From assembly GCF_052324685.1 (NCBI RefSeq), contig NC_135212.1:7007278-7071277 (forward strand): DNA of 64,000 bases, in the 5' to 3' direction. This document shows positions 27,833-40,700 of this stretch, piece by piece. Source of the DNA: Brachyhypopomus gauderio (taxonomy: Eukaryota; Chordata; Actinopteri; Gymnotiformes; Hypopomidae). The notes under the pieces were generated by a model, which did not search any database, had not been told where the DNA came from, and saw only the letters and a program-made list of their open reading frames with translations. Both the position numbers and the translations under genes were made by a program. Position 1 is the stretch's first letter, and each line of letters opens with the position of its first letter.

Positions 27833-29130
27833 TCATTTCAATTCCAAGAGGAATCCTTGGTGCTCACTTAAATAGAATGGTTACCTGAGACATTCCAAAG
27901 GAAAAGGGTAGGAAAATTAATGAAAATTTATGCTGGTGTTTTATAGACCTCCCAAAACGTATATTCTGAATCAATTGGACATTTCCCACAAGATTTCATT
28001 TTATTTTACTGTCATCTGGTTGCCATCCTTTTGTAGATTTCAAAAGATATAGAAACGCAATATAGATATTCTTGAATTATGCAAATGCACACTATTGTTG
28101 TTGCAATAATATGTATATTTGAAATATACACACAGCACATACAGAACATATGAACACACCCACCATTGCGTCATGTTATTCTACAACCAGGCCAGCAGCA
28201 GTTTGTGGGAGCCTAATGGTCATTTCATCTTTGTGCACTCCTGGTATCAGGAAAGAAGGTCAAAAGCAGGAGTGTCCTTATTATGACCACAGAACCATGA
28301 TGAATTCACTTACAAGAAATGGGTGCTGTGATTACGTTACGTGTAATGGGACATATTTATGGGAGTACGGGCAGACAGGGCAATGGACTGTATGATGGCT
28401 AATGCAGTAATGGAAGCAGCTGGAAGAACAGAGGATGACTGCTACCTCTCCAGCACAATCACCAGCTGAGTGTCCACAAGGACTGAGCCTATGAGACACA
28501 CCTCCAGCTCCCATGTCACAATGAACTCATGGAGTTGTGTCACACCTTACACAACCTATAAGGATCCTGCGCACAGCATTTGAAATAAACTATGGAACTT
28601 TGTGAAAGTAATAGTTAAGAAATAGAAAATATGACCCATCATTGTAACTGTGTAATACATGCCTTATTTTGCACTGTATTATGTCCACTAGTAATTACAA
28701 ATTAGATCTCTTTCAAGCATGTTATAAAACCAGTTGAGAGCACCTGAAAGAACTAAACATGTTGAGATGTATTCCTTCATATGATCATGATCATCTCTTA
28801 TACACAAATCAAACTGCCAACCATTGCTGAGCGGTGTGTCCATGGACGTCCATCTGTCAGGGTCTCTGTGTTCATGGATCACAGAAATCTCAATGCTTAC
28901 GCAGCAGAAAGCGAAGGTCTGGAGTCAGTGAGGCACGGTGGGCTCAGAGCCATTTATTAATTTACATACTGTCATATGCTTTGAGACTTTCAGAAATATT
29001 CAGTTGTACTGTAGATGGACTTCAAGTAGCCTGCTTATTTCTAAAGTATACCAAGAATACTTCAAGCATAACTAAGATATCACATTAATTATATACTGCC
29101 TGTTCATTATACTCAGTTGCATTAATGAGT
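27833..29130. other. intergenic, no feature seen
   Basis: AT-rich, with short ORFs of no recognisable similarity and no tandem array. Confidence 0.35.
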
Positions 29131-29132
29131 TA

Positions 29133-31636
29133 CAGTTTTTCTCAGTCGATTTTGGTACATTTCTCACATCATGGTTTACATTGGCATCACAATAAGTGCA
29201 TTTCTCAAAACAGTTAGTGCCAACAGCAAAACTCAATGAAATACCTGCAAAAGCACATTCTTCACTCAAAATTCTTTATTTTTGCTTCAAAAATATTTAG
29301 GTCAGTCAATTTGTCAGTGCCATCAGAGTATCTAGTCTGTGTGCCATTACCTATGAACAAGGCAGTCAAAATACTTAGTCATGTTGTCAGTGCAACTATG
29401 TCACAGTCAGTGCAGACTGTAAGTATATTCTGAGGCAAACTAGCTAAGCTTTTGATTTCAAGAATGCTGCACATTCTGTGGCATATCAAATGAAACAAAT
29501 GAAACAATTTTCTTGTTGTGTGAAAATGGAACCTCTGCCCCCCCTATGGGCTACACTTAATATTCTATGGTATAAGAATGCAAAAATGCAAAACAAAAAA
29601 TTGAATACAGTAACATCAGAATTTCTGTCAATGTGCAGCATTACAGCAGAGAGCACATTTCTGAATTACATACATGTTTTCTCTATGAAGTGATTGAAGA
29701 CACAGTTGTTCTTCCAATATTCGGCTGCACCCAACGACCAGCTTGACATACATATAAAACATGGTCCACAATTGTTGCCCTTATTTCACTGTTTTGTCCC
29801 CTCAGACTTACACCACACAGTCTTACCCCTCTACACCACATAGTCTTACCCCTCTACACCACATAGTCTTACCCCTCTACACCACATAGTCTTACTCCTC
29901 TACACCACACTGTCTTACCCCTCTACACCACACAGTCTTACTCCTCTACACCACATAGTCTTACTCCTCTACACCACAGTCTTACCCCTCTACACCACAT
30001 AGTCTTACCCCTCTACACCACACAGTCTTACCCCTCTACACCACATAGTCTTACCCCTCTACACCACATAGTCTTACCCCTCTACACCACATAGTCTTAC
30101 TCCTCTACACCACACAGTCTTACTCCTCTACACCACACTCTTACCCCTCTACACCACACAGTCTTACTCCTCTACACCACACAGTCTTACTCCTCTACAC
30201 CACACAGTCTTACGCCTCTACACCACATAGTCTTACGCCTCTACACCACACAGTCTTACTCCTCTACACCACACAGTCTTACGCCTCTACACCACATAGT
30301 CTTACCCCTCTACACCACATAGACTTACTCCTCTACACCACACAGTCTTACTCCTCTACACCACACTGTCTTACCCCTCTACACCACACAGTCTTACTCC
30401 TCTACACCACACAGTCTTACTCCTCTACACCACACAGTCTTACGCCTCTACACCACACAGTCTTACGCCTCTACACCATAGTCTTACTCCTCTACACCAC
30501 ACAGTCTTACGCCTCTACACCACATAGTCTTACGCCTCTACACCACAGTCTTACGCCTCTACACCACACAGTCTTACTCCTCTACACCACACAGTCTTAC
30601 GCCTCTACACCACATAGTCTTACGCCTCTACACCACATAGTCTTACGCCTCTACACCACATAGTCTTACTCCTCTACACCACAGTCTTACTCCTCTACAC
30701 CACACAGTCTTACGCCTCTACACCACCACACAGTCTTATGCCTCTACACCACATAGTCTTACGCCTCTACACCACATAGTCTTACTCCTCTACACCACAC
30801 AGTCTTACTCCTCTACACCACACAGTCTTACGCCTCTACACCACATAGTCTTATCCCTCTACACCACAGTCTTATCCCTCTACACCACACAGTCTTACCC
30901 CTCTACACCACACTGTCTTACCCCTCTACACCACAGAGTCTTATCCCTCTACACCACACAGTCTTACACCTCTACACCACTCAATCTTACCCCTCTACAC
31001 CACACAGTCTTACTCCTTCTTGGCTGTTCACCCTGTACATTGCCTCGTGTTTCCATTATGAGACATTGTGATACTGCAGTGTTTAGCGTCTATAAATGTT
31101 TGCCAATTACAGTAAAGGTTCATGAGACGCACCTCTGACCTATGGTTGAAACCATTGGTCGATCTAAACCTTCACAAATTCCCTTTCTTACTGTAACTGA
31201 ATGTTCACCTGTGAACAATTAAATCAAATTAGGATAAATTACTAAAATGTAACAAAAAAATAATAATAAATAAATAAATAAATAAATGTAAAATGATGCC
31301 TTAGAGATTATGACAACATGTTCAGCACTTCTGCATGTAATGACCTAGGCGATGACCTAAAGACTAAATATTTTGGAGGGTAAGACAATTCAACACACCA
31401 AATGTTTTACAACACATTTTGAAAAACATGACTTAAGCAATTGATAATGCAAAAAACAACAGACAGTTGTCCATGTCCACTTGCAAAATGTACAAAAGCA
31501 TTTGCAAAATGTGAAACACAATCAGAAATGCAATTACGATGTGCACAAGTGACAAGGAGTTGTGGAGATTGAATGGACAGTTTTGAGAATTTCAAATCTG
31601 ATCTGAGAAATGAACCAAATCGACTGAGAAAAACTG
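29133..31636. mobile_element. TA-flanked inverted-repeat DNA element with internal minisatellite
   Basis: The left end reads CAGTTTTTCTCAGTCGATTT and the right end is its inverse, AAATCGACTGAGAAAAACTG. Similarity continues inward (CATTTCTCA, ATCA) for about 40 bases. TA flanks both sides (29131-29132 and 31637-31638), as for Tc1/mariner-type elements. At 2.5 kb it is long enough for an autonomous element, but no transposase was recognised. Nearly half is a 23-bp minisatellite. The similarity to common fish TIR elements is from memory, and the family is not assigned. Confidence 0.75.
29810..31015 (+). repeat. 23-bp minisatellite, about 52 copies
   Basis: The unit is ACACCACAYAGTCTTACYCCTCT, written here in IUPAC code because positions 9 and 18 vary (C/T). 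A third class has ACGCC in place of ACYCC. Some units are shortened to 21 bases (CCACAGTCTTAC). ACGCC copies cluster at about 30200-30850, suggesting local amplification. Confidence 0.95.
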
Positions 31637-31638
31637 TA

Positions 31639-32471
31639 ACTACAACTCAAAAACATCACCTTGTTGGAGTTGAACAAGCTTGCCCCTCACTGTATTTCAG
31701 TTTCACATACACACACATTTAACTGCATTTAGAATAGGAACTGTAGCTAAAATGGGTCTGATTAGTTTTTAGGCAGGTCAGGTAGAATAGACTTTAGCGT
31801 TATTCGACATATCCTTGACAATCCCTTGTGGGATATTACTGGGAAATGTTTTAATGTATGTAGTGATGATGTAAAAAGTATCTAAAAAATACTTCACTGA
31901 CTAAATGATTTAAAAATGTCTCATAGGTGTGATATAGGACTCTTATGTCAGAATTGAAGATGACCCTAGTACCTTTATATGTGTATGTATCTTCAAATCT
32001 ACATGGTTCTAGGTAAAGTTCTTTCTGGCTTCAAAATTATGTGAATGTAATTTTAGAACATTTTCTCTAAACATCTTTGGGTGTTTCTGCATCTGCACAT
32101 CATCATCATCAAATCTTATGCAATACTGATTTACACATGATTAGAAAGAGATTACTGATTGGTTAAATCTTGTGCCATCTAGACCGTAACCTTATATGTC
32201 ATTTATCTCCACACACAAAGATAAAACACATTTAATGGCTGATATTGCCATTCTAACATAAATCTCCTCTGCTTAAGTATTACATGTATCAGGTAGGAAA
32301 GTTGATGTGTAACAAACAAAGTATAATGCACCAACACAAACCTATAACACTAACAGCATCTCGCCACAGCATTGCCTTTGTGTACCTAGTTACACTGTTT
32401 CTCATGGCAGCCTGAGTAGCAAACTCGGAACAACCTTGAGGCTTTTGGTACATATACAGGTCACCAGGGAG
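31639..32471. other. intergenic, no feature seen
   Basis: No exon, repeat array or RNA gene was recognised. Confidence 0.35.
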
Positions 32472-33526
32472 ATCACTAGTCTGTTGCCAGCGTGGAGTGA
32501 GAGGAGAGTGGACACAAATGCTGAGAGGAGTGATATTTATTAGGGGAAAATCCAGAGACAATTATTTGCACAGTCCAAGGTCATAACAAGACAGAGACAC
32601 AACTGACATGAACTACAGGCTCAGACATGTTTAATATAGAACATTATCTAAACAAATAAAAGACATAAGACAACCATACAGCACAAGCAAACCGTGAACC
32701 ATCAAATAAGAACACTCACACAAATGATCCAGGACAGAATAGACAAACACATAAACCAAAACAAACACTAACTTGAAAACCATAACTGGAGACACTCACA
32801 CAAACTATAACAAGAGCTGCACACAAAACAAAGACCAGCAAAGAAACACCAAACACACAGGACTTTAAAACACTGGGATGACGAGGGGACCAAACAAGAA
32901 ACACCAAACACACAGGACTTTAAAACACTGGGATGTCGAGGGGACCAAACAAGAAACACCAAACACACAGGACTTTAAAACACTGGGATGTCGAGGGGAC
33001 CAAACAAGAAACACCAAACACACAGGACTTTAAAACACTGGGATGTCGAGGGGACCAAACAAGAAACACCAAACACACAGGACTTTAAAACACTGGGATG
33101 ACGAGGGGACCAAACAAGAAACACCAAACACACAGGACTTTAAAACACTGGGATGACGAGGGGACCAAACAAGAAACACCAAACACACAGGACTTTAAAA
33201 CACTGGGATGTCGAGGGGACCAAACAAGAAACACCAAACACACAGGACTTTAAAACACTGGGATGACGAGGGGACCAAACAAGAAACACCAAACACACAG
33301 GACTTTAAAACACTGGGATGACGAGGGGACCAAACAAGAAACACCAAACACACAGGACTTTAAAACACTGGGATGACGAGGGGACCAAACAAGAAACAGG
33401 TGACACTGATTAACAAGGGGCGTGGTTACAAATAGACAGGGGGGACCAACTGAAGTGACAACACGAGCACATGGAACAAGGAAACAAGAGACATGACTGA
33501 CAGGTGGGGGGCGGGGCTAGACGTAA
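32472..33526 (-). mobile_element. LTR-like element with internal 55-bp minisatellite (tentative)
   Basis: The segment starts TGTTGCCAGCGTGGAG and ends GGGGCTAGACGTAACA, so it has TGTT...AACA ends. The left end, with its GTGGAG and later TTTATTAG, recalls the solo LTR at 6014-6333. No exact target duplication is visible at these ends, so boundaries are approximate. Most of the inside is a tandem array. Confidence 0.4.
32836..33397 (+). repeat. 55-bp minisatellite, about 10 copies
   Basis: The unit starts GAAACACCAAACACACAGGA and continues CTTTAAAACACTGGGATGWC then GAGGGGACCAAACAA. Copies are almost identical, with W (A or T) the only frequent difference. Confidence 0.95.
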
Positions 33527-34063
33527 CAACTACACCCTATTTAATGGGGCACCTCAGAGTAGTGTTCCCATGCCCCACTATAATCAATAGAAAGCCGACA
33601 TGAAAGCTTTAATGTTTTACATTGTAATCTGGATTGTTGAGCAGAACTACATGACAAACATTAGTGCCATGTTTATTCACAACAGGTAGACCTACTACAT
33701 TTCCCATAATGACCCAGAATTCTTCTAAATGCCACTTCCAGCTAACACAGTTTCAGAGCCAGTTTCTCTGTTCACTTAAAAGGCTAGAATTTAAAAGCAA
33801 GTGAACCAAGCAAGATATAATGTAGTAATAACACATACACTTACAGTAAAGGCTAACCACTTATAATCATTTATCCTACCAAATTAGACCACTGTAACAA
33901 TATTATTCAATTGAAATGTTATTAAATTATTATACAAAAATAACTTTTTACTCCTGAAAGAAGTGAGAAAACAGTCAGAAATGAACAGGGAGCAAAACTG
34001 AGATGAGAAGAAGAGACAGAAACAGTGGGAGCACGTACAGATCAGGTAGAAGCAGTAAAAAGG

Positions 34064-34131
<68 letters not shown>

Positions 34132-34670
34132 CAAAGAAAGAAAAAGAGACACAGAGACAAAGAGAGAGAGAGAGAGAAAAGAGAAATGAGCAACAGAACA
34201 GGGATAAAGAGCCTTATATGCACAATTTTGATTGGCTGGTAAGATTAAAGCTTGGGCCTCACACACTTAAGGGCGGTGGGGGGCGGGTGGCAACCGGGTC
34301 TGTTGTCCTGGGCCTCAGGGTCAGAGAAGCAATAAGACATTAACTAATTTAAATGATTGTGCGATTGCTTGATTTAATAATTGAAGGGGTACTAAAGGGG
34401 CGGAAGGGAGGTGAACACTTCGTGTTCATGCCCCGGTCCCCAGCAAGTCTGTCAACTGGCCTGAGTAGTGCTAATAATATACAGCCTAATAGTAGACTTG
34501 GGCATTTTCATCCTGTTAGCTTGACTTTGCTATCTAGTGTCGGGGCAAAATATATATTCGTATATCGCGTATTTATATTTGTATATAGTGTAGTTGATGT
34601 TGATTCCGTTTGGTAATAGTGGCCATTCTGTGGGGTTGTTTTTCCAGTAACTTCCCTTTCACTCCCTTTT
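33527..34670. other. intergenic with (GA)n tract
   Basis: A (GA)n microsatellite of about 60 bases lies at 34067-34127 with further purine-rich sequence to 34186. No exon was recognised. Confidence 0.5.
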
Positions 34671-34671
34671 A

Positions 34672-34721
34672 GGGCGTACTCACACTAGGCTCTGTGATCC
34701 GGGCCCGGTGTGAGTACGCCC
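34672..34721. repeat. perfect 14-bp inverted repeat
   Basis: GGGCGTACTCACAC (34672-34685) pairs perfectly with GTGTGAGTACGCCC (34708-34721) around a 22-base loop. The arms resemble terminal inverted repeats of some fish DNA transposons, so it may be a collapsed element. Confidence 0.75.
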
Positions 34722-35453
34722 ACACTAGTAATCTTTTCCCCAACGGTGGGCCTGGATTTCCCTCAGATGGCGCTATTTCTATGGCATTTGTTTGGTGTTG
34801 TCGTACTAAGAACTCTGAAGTTTGCGACAGGTGCATTTACATGGGAAAAAATCATAAATGGAGAATAAATAAACACACTGCAAGTATGATGACCGGTTAC
34901 ATTTATAGGAAAGATTTTCGTTCGAAATTACGTCATTCTGTCTTTTTTATCAACATTGAGACCACAGTTAAAACACATGAACATAAATTGTATTAAACCA
35001 TTTTAGTAATTTTATGTCAAGACTTGTAATAATTCACAAATGTATAAAACATCATGTGACAAATCAATTGCGTGCTGTAACGCCATATCCGGACGGGATT
35101 AGTTTTACATGAGGTGAAGTAATTTAGGACATGATAACGCAAATACATCCTATAGCGCCTCCTTCCTTGAGAACAACCGCGTTTTTCCCGCAAGATACAA
35201 CAGAATATTTACCACATCGCTGTGAGAAGAGTTCCTTTTGTGTATGACAAAAAGCTATATAAAGACCTAAACCGAACATATAAGCTTACATTTAACTGAA
35301 GATGTATAAACACAGGTTGTTCTAGCTAGCATTAGTATTCCAGTTTCAAGTATTCAGTATTCAGTTTCAAGTGTGTACATTTGTGTCTAACCTACAGACA
35401 CGGCAAAAGTTGATTTTCCTTCTAACCTCTTGTCCTCGGTTGAAAGGCGGTGG
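34722..35453. other. intergenic, upstream of trabd
   Basis: No recognisable exon or array. CACACTAG (34720-34727) repeats the CACACTAGG that follows the left arm of the adjacent inverted repeat (34682-34690). Confidence 0.3.
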
Positions 35454-35473
35454 ACTACAATACCCAGAAGTCC
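35454..35473 (+). promoter_or_regulatory. ZNF143/SBS-type promoter element
   Basis: ACTACAATACCCAGAAGTCC matches the vertebrate promoter motif ACTACAATTCCCAGAATGC closely (a ZNF143/Staf-type site). It is located about 60 bases upstream of a consensus splice donor and 0.8 kb upstream of the trabd ATG, so it probably marks the trabd promoter. Confidence 0.65.
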
Positions 35474-35535
35474 TTGCAGAAACTCGGGGACCGTATGACT
35501 CTTTTATTTGGATCAAGCTGTCTCGCTGATGTGTC
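35474..35535 (+). other. likely noncoding first exon of trabd
   Basis: The segment downstream of the ZNF143-type element ends at GATGTGTC followed by the consensus donor GTAAGT at 35536. The transcription start is not known, so the left boundary is nominal. Confidence 0.4.
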
Positions 35536-36279
35536 GTAAGTTTCGTCGCTTCTTGTGAATGTAATAAGCGTTCTGTGCAGTTTTTTTTTACAGTTTGTAA
35601 TTATTTTGGTGAGCATTCTGTTGTAATCATTAAACTATACGATCTGACACCACGACGAGACATGTTTATTCAAACTCTGAAGTAAATAGTTTATCTGAAG
35701 ACATGTAGCCACCTCGCTAGCCGGTTAGCCACGGTGCTAGCTATCTGAGCTAACTCTCTTTAGGCTGAGTAACCTTACAAGATAACTGTTACCTTCCTCC
35801 ACAAATACCAACAGTTTTGTTGGTTTTTTTAATCGAGCTGTCGTCGACACCCTCGTATCAGATTGTCAGAGCTTTGTGATGAACTAACTAGGTAGTAACC
35901 AGGTGGTGAGTACATGTTTCTTGGTATTGTGCTAGTTAGGTGGCTGCTGAGATTGCAGCTAAGTCATCAGGGTGCCCAGGTCGGTGATCCAGGTTTAGTT
36001 AGTGTGGATACTGTGTTTTACTGGGCTGCTCTGGTACCCAGTGAGGCTGGTGGTACAAACAAACCCACTGGACTACCTCCACAGCGAAGCCATGGTGAAG
36101 GTATACGTGGTCTTGGGGACAAGATGCCACTTGAATGATGTAGTTGACCACGTCTGTGGTGTCTTCTCAGATGCCAACGCCATTGTAACACAATCCGCCT
36201 ATGAAGCTGACTCAGTTAAATTTACAAGTCTTGTTTCTTGCTAGAGAAACTGAGGGTCCATTTGATGTGACGCCCCACC

Positions 36280-37742
36280 ATGGATCAGGGACACAAGTCG
36301 GAGGTAAGGCTGGCTCTCCCAGCTTTGGACAAGCATGTGGTCTTCTTGGACATATTTTTCACTTAATATGTGTTTATACGATGTGATGGGTTAAAACATA
36401 TAAACCATGCCGAATGGTTGTATACTAATCAAATCGTGATCATTTTAGACCATGATCGGTTTTGGTCAAAAATAGTCTTTCAGCTTGTATTTGACCTTTG
36501 CTGACAGTGACACCTGCTGACAGTGACACCTGTTGGATTAACGTGGTTTTCACTTAAATCTTACATTTCTACTATTGAAGAACATGACGTTATCCGTGTA
36601 AAAGAAATATGATCAGAGAAATTATGGAATGTGTATGTTCTTTAGTTAAATGTGTACATGGATTGATTTCAGCTGGTTGTTTGAATATATTAATTCGTTT
36701 TTGATCATCTAGAATTATGGCTAATCTGGACCTAATCCACACATGATTAAAACAACATATACTTATTTTATTTCAAATACATGTCGCATAAGTTGTCATT
36801 AGATATGCATACAGTTTTTTCATTGGACTTTATTTCCATGACAAGTTATTGCTCTTAAACTCCAGTCTTGGATGGCCACAATACAGACAGTGTTTACTGG
36901 ACCTAGCTCTTAGTCAGCAAAGCATCTACAGTGTGTGGCAGATTTAATAAAACTTCTACAGTTAATATCTCAAAATGACCCTGTGGTACTAGTTCCTTTT
37001 TTTAGAAAGTGCTGATTAAGACTTGTTTATTTAGGTGGACTATTTCCCATAGTGAAGGAACATTCAGAACCTCATTTGGGCATTTGTGTTTTTTAATAGC
37101 AGCACTGATAACCTTAGGTACTATCTGGGTTTTAGTGTTCTGTTGCAACCCTCGATCATGCCTGATATTGATTTAAGCTGTTGTTTTGCTGTTGATTTCA
37201 TGTTGGGTGGTGGTGGTTTTTCCTCGCAGGACGAGTCCGTCAGCCAGTGTGAGGATCACGAGCACTCGCGGTTTTCGCTCGGACTCTGTGAGTTTAACCA
37301 CTGAAGGTCCTCAGTGTGTGCTAATGTGTGGCCTAAATAATTTGAATACCCACATGTGACTGAGTGTGTCTGTCGTACTGCTTTGTATATGAACTGTTCC
37401 TGGTACATTTCATTCTCTCTACCTCTCTTTCTCGTTCTTCCCTCGCTTTCTTTTTCTCTGTCTCAGCACTATTAAATATAAAGCTGAACATTCTCAGTGG
37501 AACCAGTAAGAAAAAAAGCAACATGGTAATAATAATTAAATAAAAAGAGCACTAATAAAATAAATGATAGATTAGCTGTAGACCCATGTTGCAGTAGGGT
37601 TTAGTGACATTCTGACCGGCTCTTAGGGTGTGGCATGGAGCCATGTGGTTCTCACATTTAGTTTGATTTATTTTCCTTGTTTGTGTGAATTTTGTACAGT
37701 AAAGGAGAGAGTGCAGTGCTCTGTGTTGACCTCACCACTCCC

Positions 37743-37784
<42 letters not shown>

Positions 37785-40700
37785 GCACATCCCCCCTCTC
37801 TCCCTCTCATGCACTCTCCCTCCCTCTCTCTTATGCGTATCCCCCCCTCTTATTCATGCTCCCTCTCACTCTTTTTCTGTCCCTCCCCCATCTCTCTCTC
37901 TCTCTATGCACATCCCCCCCTCTCTCTCCCTCTCATGCACTCTCCCTCTCTCTCTCTTATGCGCATCCCCCCCTCTTATGCATGCTCCCTCTCACTCTTT
38001 TTCTGTCCCTCTCCCATCTCTCTCTCTCTCTCCCTCGCTCTCTTCCTCCCTCCTCTGTGTAGCGGACTCCGAGGCAGTGGAGGCCCTGTGGCGGGTGCGT
38101 GCTCAGCGGAGACAGGCCAGTCCCGACCTCCCCGACACCGTAACACGTCTCACTACTTCAGAGGGCAGCGTGGTCTATCTGGTGGGCACGGCTCACTTCA
38201 GCGACAGCAGTAAGAAGGATGTGGCGACGGTGAGACTAGCACACTTGGAGACCAACAGGAAATACCCGCATGCTCAGGAAGAAGTGCAACATGTTGAGCA
38301 TTAGTAAAAGCCTATAGTCATATAGACATGATAATAGTGATAGTCATTATAATTGCAGTAGTCATTATAATAGTAATAGTCATTTCAGTAATTGTCAGTT
38401 TTTCATTCAACTGAATCTAAAATCTAAATCTAAAATCTTTCCCTTTTTTTGCATCAGAATATTAGGAGGCCCAGTGGGACATTAAACTAAAATAGATGTG
38501 CATTTCTTGAAGAAAACAGTGTGTGCAAACTGCAGAAAGCAGGAGGTCACTACACCGTTGCTAGTAGTGGCTGTGGTATACCAGGTGGTTGCTGTGTATA
38601 CAGCGGTTGCTGTTCATAAACAAACAGTATCTGGTGATACTGATTAGCTTCAAAATGCTCTTTCAGTTAATATGAACTGTTTACTGCAAGATAAGGGCTG
38701 TAGTGTCCAGTACTATTTTAAATATTGGTGAGTAACAACTGTGTCATGTTTCTTCTCTAAACAGTATCTTTGCTAGTTGTTCAGCCCACCTAGCAACAGA
38801 GGGGGCTTTAAATTGCCTGAGTCTGCTAACAGTATCAAACCCTAATCTCAGAGGTAAAACCAGAGGCTGCGCTGTCTTGCCACCACAGCTAAGCTTAAAG
38901 AAGCAGTGTGTAAGTGGCTTTGGATAAGAGTGTCTGGTAAATGCCCTAAATGAAATGACTACAATGGACACTGGTTTTCTCAAACCTTTTGCATCATGGG
39001 TTGTTGCAGCTGGACTGTAATTAGCTTGACCCCCATATTTCATAGTTTCCTTGAAGAGAATCTTGGCTTGGATGATAAACAGAATAAAGGTGTTGAAGAC
39101 ATAGAGTAACCTGCAGTTAGATGAATAGAAAGATAGATTTAAAAAGAATTAACTTGATCCTAAGAGAAGTAGTAAAAGAAATAGAAGAGAAAATGTAAAA
39201 CAAAGAGAAAATAATCAAAATGAAATAATAATTGACCATCAAATTCAGGCTAAATAAGTTAATCTGAGTTTTGTTTTTTCTCCTTTCTTTTAAAGATACA
39301 TTGCTTTATACATCACTAATGCATTCATGTTAACAAACTGATCATTTGACTTCCTTTATAGAAATTTGCCCTCGTGCCTGAGAGTTTCTGTCGGTCTAGT
39401 CAGAGTCAGACACACAGACAAGCGTCTGCAGCCTTCAGCACGGCCCTCAGGTGTCAGTCCAGTGTGGGATCATGGGGCTCCTTTATGTTTTGTGTGGTGG
39501 CTCAGACGATCCGGGCGGTGCAGCCAGACGTGGTGGTGGTGGAGCTGTGCCAGTACAGAGTGTCCATGCTGAAGATGGATGAGAAGATGCTGCTGAAGGA
39601 GGCGAAAGACATCAACCTGGAGAAGGTGCAGCAGGCCATTAAACAGGTGAGGCCCTACACACGCTGCTCACCGTGTCTCTGTCGTCATGTCACCCTCCTC
39701 ACGCTCTCTCTCTTACATCTCCCCCTCTCTCTCTTACATCTCTCTCTTTCTCACGCTCTCTCTCTTACATCCCCCCCTCTCTCTCTTACATCTCTCTCTT
39801 TCTCACGCTCTCTCTCGCCCTCTCTCTCATATATCCCAGAACGGTGTTATGTCAGGCCTCATGCAGATTCTGCTGCTCAAAGTCTCCGCACACATCACGG
39901 AGCAGCTGGGTATGGCCCCTGGAGGAGAGTTTAGAGAAGCCTTCAAAGAGGTTGGTGAAGACAGATTCAGCCATCACTCATTCACATAAGCTCTTCACTG
40001 TAGCGATAAGTCAGCAGATGATGTGTGTCTTCGTGTAGAACACTGTTTTATGATTCCGCTTGATCACTCTTGGCACATTTCTGAAGTAGCAACATGACAG
40101 TCACAACCAGTTCAGACTTGAACAGGACCCTCTAAGATCCTCCTCCATTCCTCAGGCGGGTAAAGTCCCCTTCTGTAAGTTCCACCTTGGGGACCGGCCA
40201 ATCCCAGTGACGTTCAAGCGTGCCATTGCTGCTCTGAGCCTGTGGCAGAAAGCACGGCTTGCCTGGGGGTTGTGCTTCCTGTCGGACCCCATCAGGTACC
40301 CGTCGTTCATCTCCTCTCTCACCGCTGTGCGAGAACCGTCCATCCACAGCCGTGACGCACAAGTGCACACTGACTGCCCCCTACAGGCCGTTATGTAAAG
40401 CGCGTCTTTGTTTGCTCACCAGCAAAGAGGATGTGGAGAAGTGTAAACAGAAGGATCTGCTGGAGCAGACCATGTCGGAGATGATCGGCGAGTTTCCTGC
40501 GCTGCACCGCACCATCGTGGCAGAGCGGGACATCTACCTCACGCACACGCTCAGACAGGCTGCCCGCTGTGTGGAGGCGCCCCCTAATGCCCAGAGTGAG
40601 TAGTGCACGCGGTGCCCCCTGCTTTTAGTGATTGGGGAAGTGCTATTAGCCTGTGGTAGGAGGAGGCATCATGCATGTTGATATGCAGTATGGATGGCCC

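Noticed and set aside
35914-36244. Overlapping ORFs just upstream of the trabd ATG as extra coding sequence
   Set aside because: None is in frame with the conserved trabd start, and no similarity was recognised. Probably 5' UTR or intron.
37630-38304. 224-aa Ser/Leu/Pro-rich ORF
   Set aside because: A translation of CT-rich intron sequence fused to trabd exon 3. Only 38063-38229 is coding.
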